DNA from: Pseudomonadota bacterium
Lineage (GTDB): Bacteria > Pseudomonadota > Gammaproteobacteria > Burkholderiales > Burkholderiaceae_C
Assembly: GCA_018241265.1 (NCBI GenBank)
Contig: JAFEEF010000057.1
Location: 1 to 32,560 of the forward strand
Direction of reading: 5' to 3'
DNA: 32,560 nucleotides
Below the pieces are notes generated by a model. That model was not told the origin of the DNA, ran no database searches, and was given only the letters and a program-made list of their open reading frames with translations. Made by a program: the position numbers and the translations under genes. Below, piece after piece: positions 30,414-32,560 of the stretch (position 1 is its first letter; the number at the start of each line of letters is the position of its first letter).

Positions 30414-31205
30414 ATGAGCGGCGCCGTTCACTATCGAACCGACGCCCGCGGCGATGTCGCGAGCGTCGTGCTCGACAACGCGGGCAAGCACAACGCGATC
30501 GACATCGGCATGTGGCGCGAGCTGCGCACCCTGTTCGAGCGGCTGCAGGCGCTGCCGGCCGGCGCCGCGCCGCGCGCCGTCATCGTCGGCGGCGCGGACG
30601 GCCAGTTCGCGTCGGGCGGCGACATCGCCGAGTTCGCGACCTTCCGCTTCGATGAAGCGCGCCTGCGCGACTTCCACGAGCAGATCGTCGCCCCGGCGCT
30701 GCACGCGATGCTGGCCTGCGACATTCCGCTCTACGCGCAGATCGACGGGCACTGCGTCGGCGGCGGGCTGGAGATCGCCGCGTGCTGCGACATCCGCATC
30801 TGCGGGCGTTCCAGCCGCTTCGGCGCGCCGATCGCCAAGCTCGGCTTTCCGATGGCACCGCTCGAGCTCGCGCTGCTGGCGCGCGTCGCACCGGAGGCCT
30901 TGCTGCGCGAGTTGCTGCTCGAAGCGCGGCTCGTGAACGCGGCGCGCGCGTTCGAGCTCGGGCTCGTCCATGCGGTGACCGACGACGACGCGGTCGAGCG
31001 GCAGACGCGCGAACGCGCGCTGCACGCCGCGTCGCTGTCGCCCACGTCTGCCCGCATCAACAAGCGCACGCTGCGCCAGCTCGCGCAAGGCGGTCCGACC
31101 GCCGCCGAGCTCGCGGCACACTATGCCTACGCCGCCCACGCCGAACATCGCGAAGGCGTGATGGCTTTCCTCGAGAAACGCCCGCCGCAGTTCGGGCGCC
31201 GCTGA
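30414..31205 (+). CDS. enoyl-CoA hydratase/isomerase (crotonase) family protein
   Basis: This 263-residue crotonase-fold protein has the CoA/oxyanion loop FASGGDIAEF (65-74) and the HCVGGGLE segment with E120 (equivalent to rat E144). At the place of the second hydratase glutamate (rat E164) the sequence reads FGAPIAKLG, so I140 replaces it. That argues against ordinary 2-enoyl-CoA hydration and leaves isomerase, decarboxylase or hydrolase activity. It is 3 nt after the decarboxylase gene and 12 nt before the ligase, so it belongs to the malonyl-CoA pathway; a methylmalonyl-CoA-decarboxylase-like role is one guess. ATG 30414 has only a weak ribosome site. Confidence 0.88.
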   Translation: MSGAVHYRTDARGDVASVVLDNAGKHNAIDIGMWRELRTLFERLQALPAGAAPRAVIVGGADGQFASGGDIAEFATFRFDEARLRDFHEQIVAPALHAMLACDIPLYAQIDGHCVGGGLEIAACCDIRICGRSSRFGAPIAKLGFPMAPLELALLARVAPEALLRELLLEARLVNAARAFELGLVHAVTDDDAVERQTRERALHAASLSPTSARINKRTLRQLAQGGPTAAELAAHYAYAAHAEHREGVMAFLEKRPPQFGRR

Positions 31206-31217
31206 CCCTGCCGCACC

Positions 31218-32560
31218 ATGCCGATGAACAACGACAACCTCTACGTCGCGCTGCGCAACGCCTTCCCGAGCGACCTCGATGCCACGGCGATCGCCGTCGC
31301 CGACGGCGAGCCGCTGGCCTATAGCTGGCGCGACATCGAGCGCGCCACCGCGATGTTCGCCAACCTGCTGGCGTCGCTCGACCTGCCCGACGGCGCACGC
31401 GTCGCGGTGCAGACCGACAAATCGGTCGAGGCGCTGCTGTTCTACCTCGCGGTGCTGCGGGCGGGATATGTCTACCTGCCGCTGAACATCGGCTACCAGA
31501 GCGCCGAGATCGAGTATTTCGTCGGCAACGCCGAGCCCAGCGTCGTGGTCTGCACGAGCCGCAACTTCGGCTGGATCAGCAAGATCGCGTTCAAGGCCGG
31601 CACCGCCCACGTGTACACGCTCGACGACGACCGCACCGGCAGCCTGCTGCAACGCGCCGCCGTGCAGAGCGACCGGCACGTGCCGGCCGCCCGGCAGGCC
31701 GACGACCTCGCAGCGATCCTCTACACCAGCGGCACGACCGGGCGCAGCAAGGGCGCGATGCTGAGCCACGGCAACCTGCGGAGCAACGCGCTGACCTTGA
31801 AGGACTTCTGGGGCTGGCGCGCCGACGACGTGCTGATCCACGTGCTGCCGATCTTCCATGTGCACGGGCTCTTCGTCGCGTCGCACGGCGCGCTGCTGGC
31901 CGGCGCGAAGATGCTGTGGTTCAGCCGCTTCGACCCTCGGGCGGTCGTCGCGCGGCTCCCGGAGGCGACCATGTTCATGGGCGTGCCGACGCTCTACGTG
32001 CGACTGCTCGCCGAGCCCGGCCTGACGCGCGCCGCCTGCAGCCACATGCGACTCTTCGTCAGCGGGTCGGCGCCGCTGCTGATCGAGACCTTCAACGAGT
32101 TCCGGGAGCGCACCGGCCACACCATCCTCGAGCGCTACGGCATGAGCGAGACGGTGATGCTGACGTCGAACCCGTACCGCGGCGAGCGCCGCGGCGGTAC
32201 GGTCGGCGTGCCGCTGCCCGGCGTCGGCGTGCGCATCGCGACCGAAAGCGGCATCGCGCCGACCGGCGAGATCGGCGCGATCCAGGTCAGCGGACCCGGC
32301 ATCTTCAAGGGCTACTGGCGCATGCCGGAGAAGACGCGCGAGGAGTTCACCGCCGACGGCTGGTTCAAGACGGGCGACGTCGGGCGCATCGACGCCGAGG
32401 GCTACGTGACCATCGTCGGGCGCAGCAAGGACCTGATCATCAGCGGCGGCTACAACGTCTACCCGGCCGAGGTCGAGGGCTTCATCAACGAGATGCCTGG
32501 CGTGGCCGAGAGCGCCGTCGTCGGCGTGCCGCACCCGGACTTCGGCGAGGTGGGCGTGGC
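31218..32560 (+). CDS. matB: malonyl-CoA synthetase-like acyl-CoA ligase (3' end beyond window)
   Basis: At least 447 residues of an adenylate-forming ligase; the reading frame is open at the window edge, and about 50-60 residues should be missing. P-loop YTSGTTGRSKGA is at 169-180, LPIFHVHGLF at 210-219, RYGMSET at 306-312, GWFKTGD at 381-387 and GRSKDLIISGGYNVYP at 401-416. The lysine of the C-terminal acylation motif lies outside. Similarity to MatB-type ligases and position after malonyl-CoA decarboxylase favour malonate (or methylmalonate) as substrate. A general acyl-CoA ligase is possible. Start ATG 31218 or 31224; no ribosome site decides. Confidence 0.88.
   Translation, partial: MPMNNDNLYVALRNAFPSDLDATAIAVADGEPLAYSWRDIERATAMFANLLASLDLPDGARVAVQTDKSVEALLFYLAVLRAGYVYLPLNIGYQSAEIEYFVGNAEPSVVVCTSRNFGWISKIAFKAGTAHVYTLDDDRTGSLLQRAAVQSDRHVPAARQADDLAAILYTSGTTGRSKGAMLSHGNLRSNALTLKDFWGWRADDVLIHVLPIFHVHGLFVASHGALLAGAKMLWFSRFDPRAVVARLPEATMFMGVPTLYVRLLAEPGLTRAACSHMRLFVSGSAPLLIETFNEFRERTGHTILERYGMSETVMLTSNPYRGERRGGTVGVPLPGVGVRIATESGIAPTGEIGAIQVSGPGIFKGYWRMPEKTREEFTADGWFKTGDVGRIDAEGYVTIVGRSKDLIISGGYNVYPAEVEGFINEMPGVAESAVVGVPHPDFGEVGV

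Noticed and set aside
28995-32534. A 1179-codon open frame on the minus strand opposite the malonyl-CoA operon
   Set aside because: Same bias artefact; three genes with clear family motifs lie on the plus strand.
1-32560. CRISPR arrays, tRNA/rRNA genes, transposases, phage genes or a defence island
   Set aside because: No repeat-spacer pattern, no RNA-gene motifs and no such protein motifs were seen on either strand.

Overview
The window is GC-rich (roughly 70%), gene-dense chromosomal DNA. It looks like a betaproteobacterium of the order Burkholderiales, near the Rubrivivax/Methylibium/Piscinibacter-type lineages. That placement is inference from gene content: the tal-pgi / zwf-hexR sugar cluster, a liv-type ABC operon, a tandem UvrA, and very strong G/C third-position bias. 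I see no rRNA, tRNA, CRISPR, insertion sequence or phage gene.

Layout. (1) 0.1-3.2 kb: a DUF2817 (M14-like) metallopeptidase overlapping a small cupin gene; a convergent exported beta-barrel-like protein; an isochorismatase-family hydrolase. (2) 3.2-9.0 kb: a central-carbon module. Minus-strand tal-pgi-HAD phosphatase is joined by 4-nt overlaps and is divergent from plus-strand zwf-hexR. HexR-family proteins are the usual regulators of such genes, and a candidate site lies at the zwf start. (3) 9.1-17.5 kb: a minus-strand DNA-repair block. A 1906-residue tandem (double) UvrA is followed by ada, a 2OG-Fe(II) oxygenase and alkB. The last three are chained by ATGA overlaps, and an Ada-box-like site precedes ada. 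(4) 17.6-20.35 kb: a soluble hybrid histidine kinase, then a sparse stretch with hairpins and two small genes. (5) 20.4-26.1 kb: a minus-strand five-gene branched-chain-amino-acid-type ABC transporter operon (livKGFHM order) ending in a translationally coupled alpha/beta hydrolase. (6) 26.2-27.1 kb: a Sel1-repeat/SLT lytic transglycosylase, preceded by 340 nt of repeat-bearing non-coding DNA. (7) 27.4-32.6 kb: a PAS/AAA+/Fis sigma-54 activator divergent from malonyl-CoA decarboxylase, a crotonase-fold protein and a malonyl-CoA-synthetase-like ligase cut by the window end. This reads as a malonate or malonyl-CoA module under sigma-54 control.

Most genes are familiar families. The points most worth following are the tandem UvrA beside the ada-oxygenase-alkB operon, the malonyl-CoA operon with a crotonase lacking the second catalytic glutamate and a divergent sigma-54 activator, and several well-formed inverted or direct repeats in short intergenic spaces. 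I found no system I can call clearly new.
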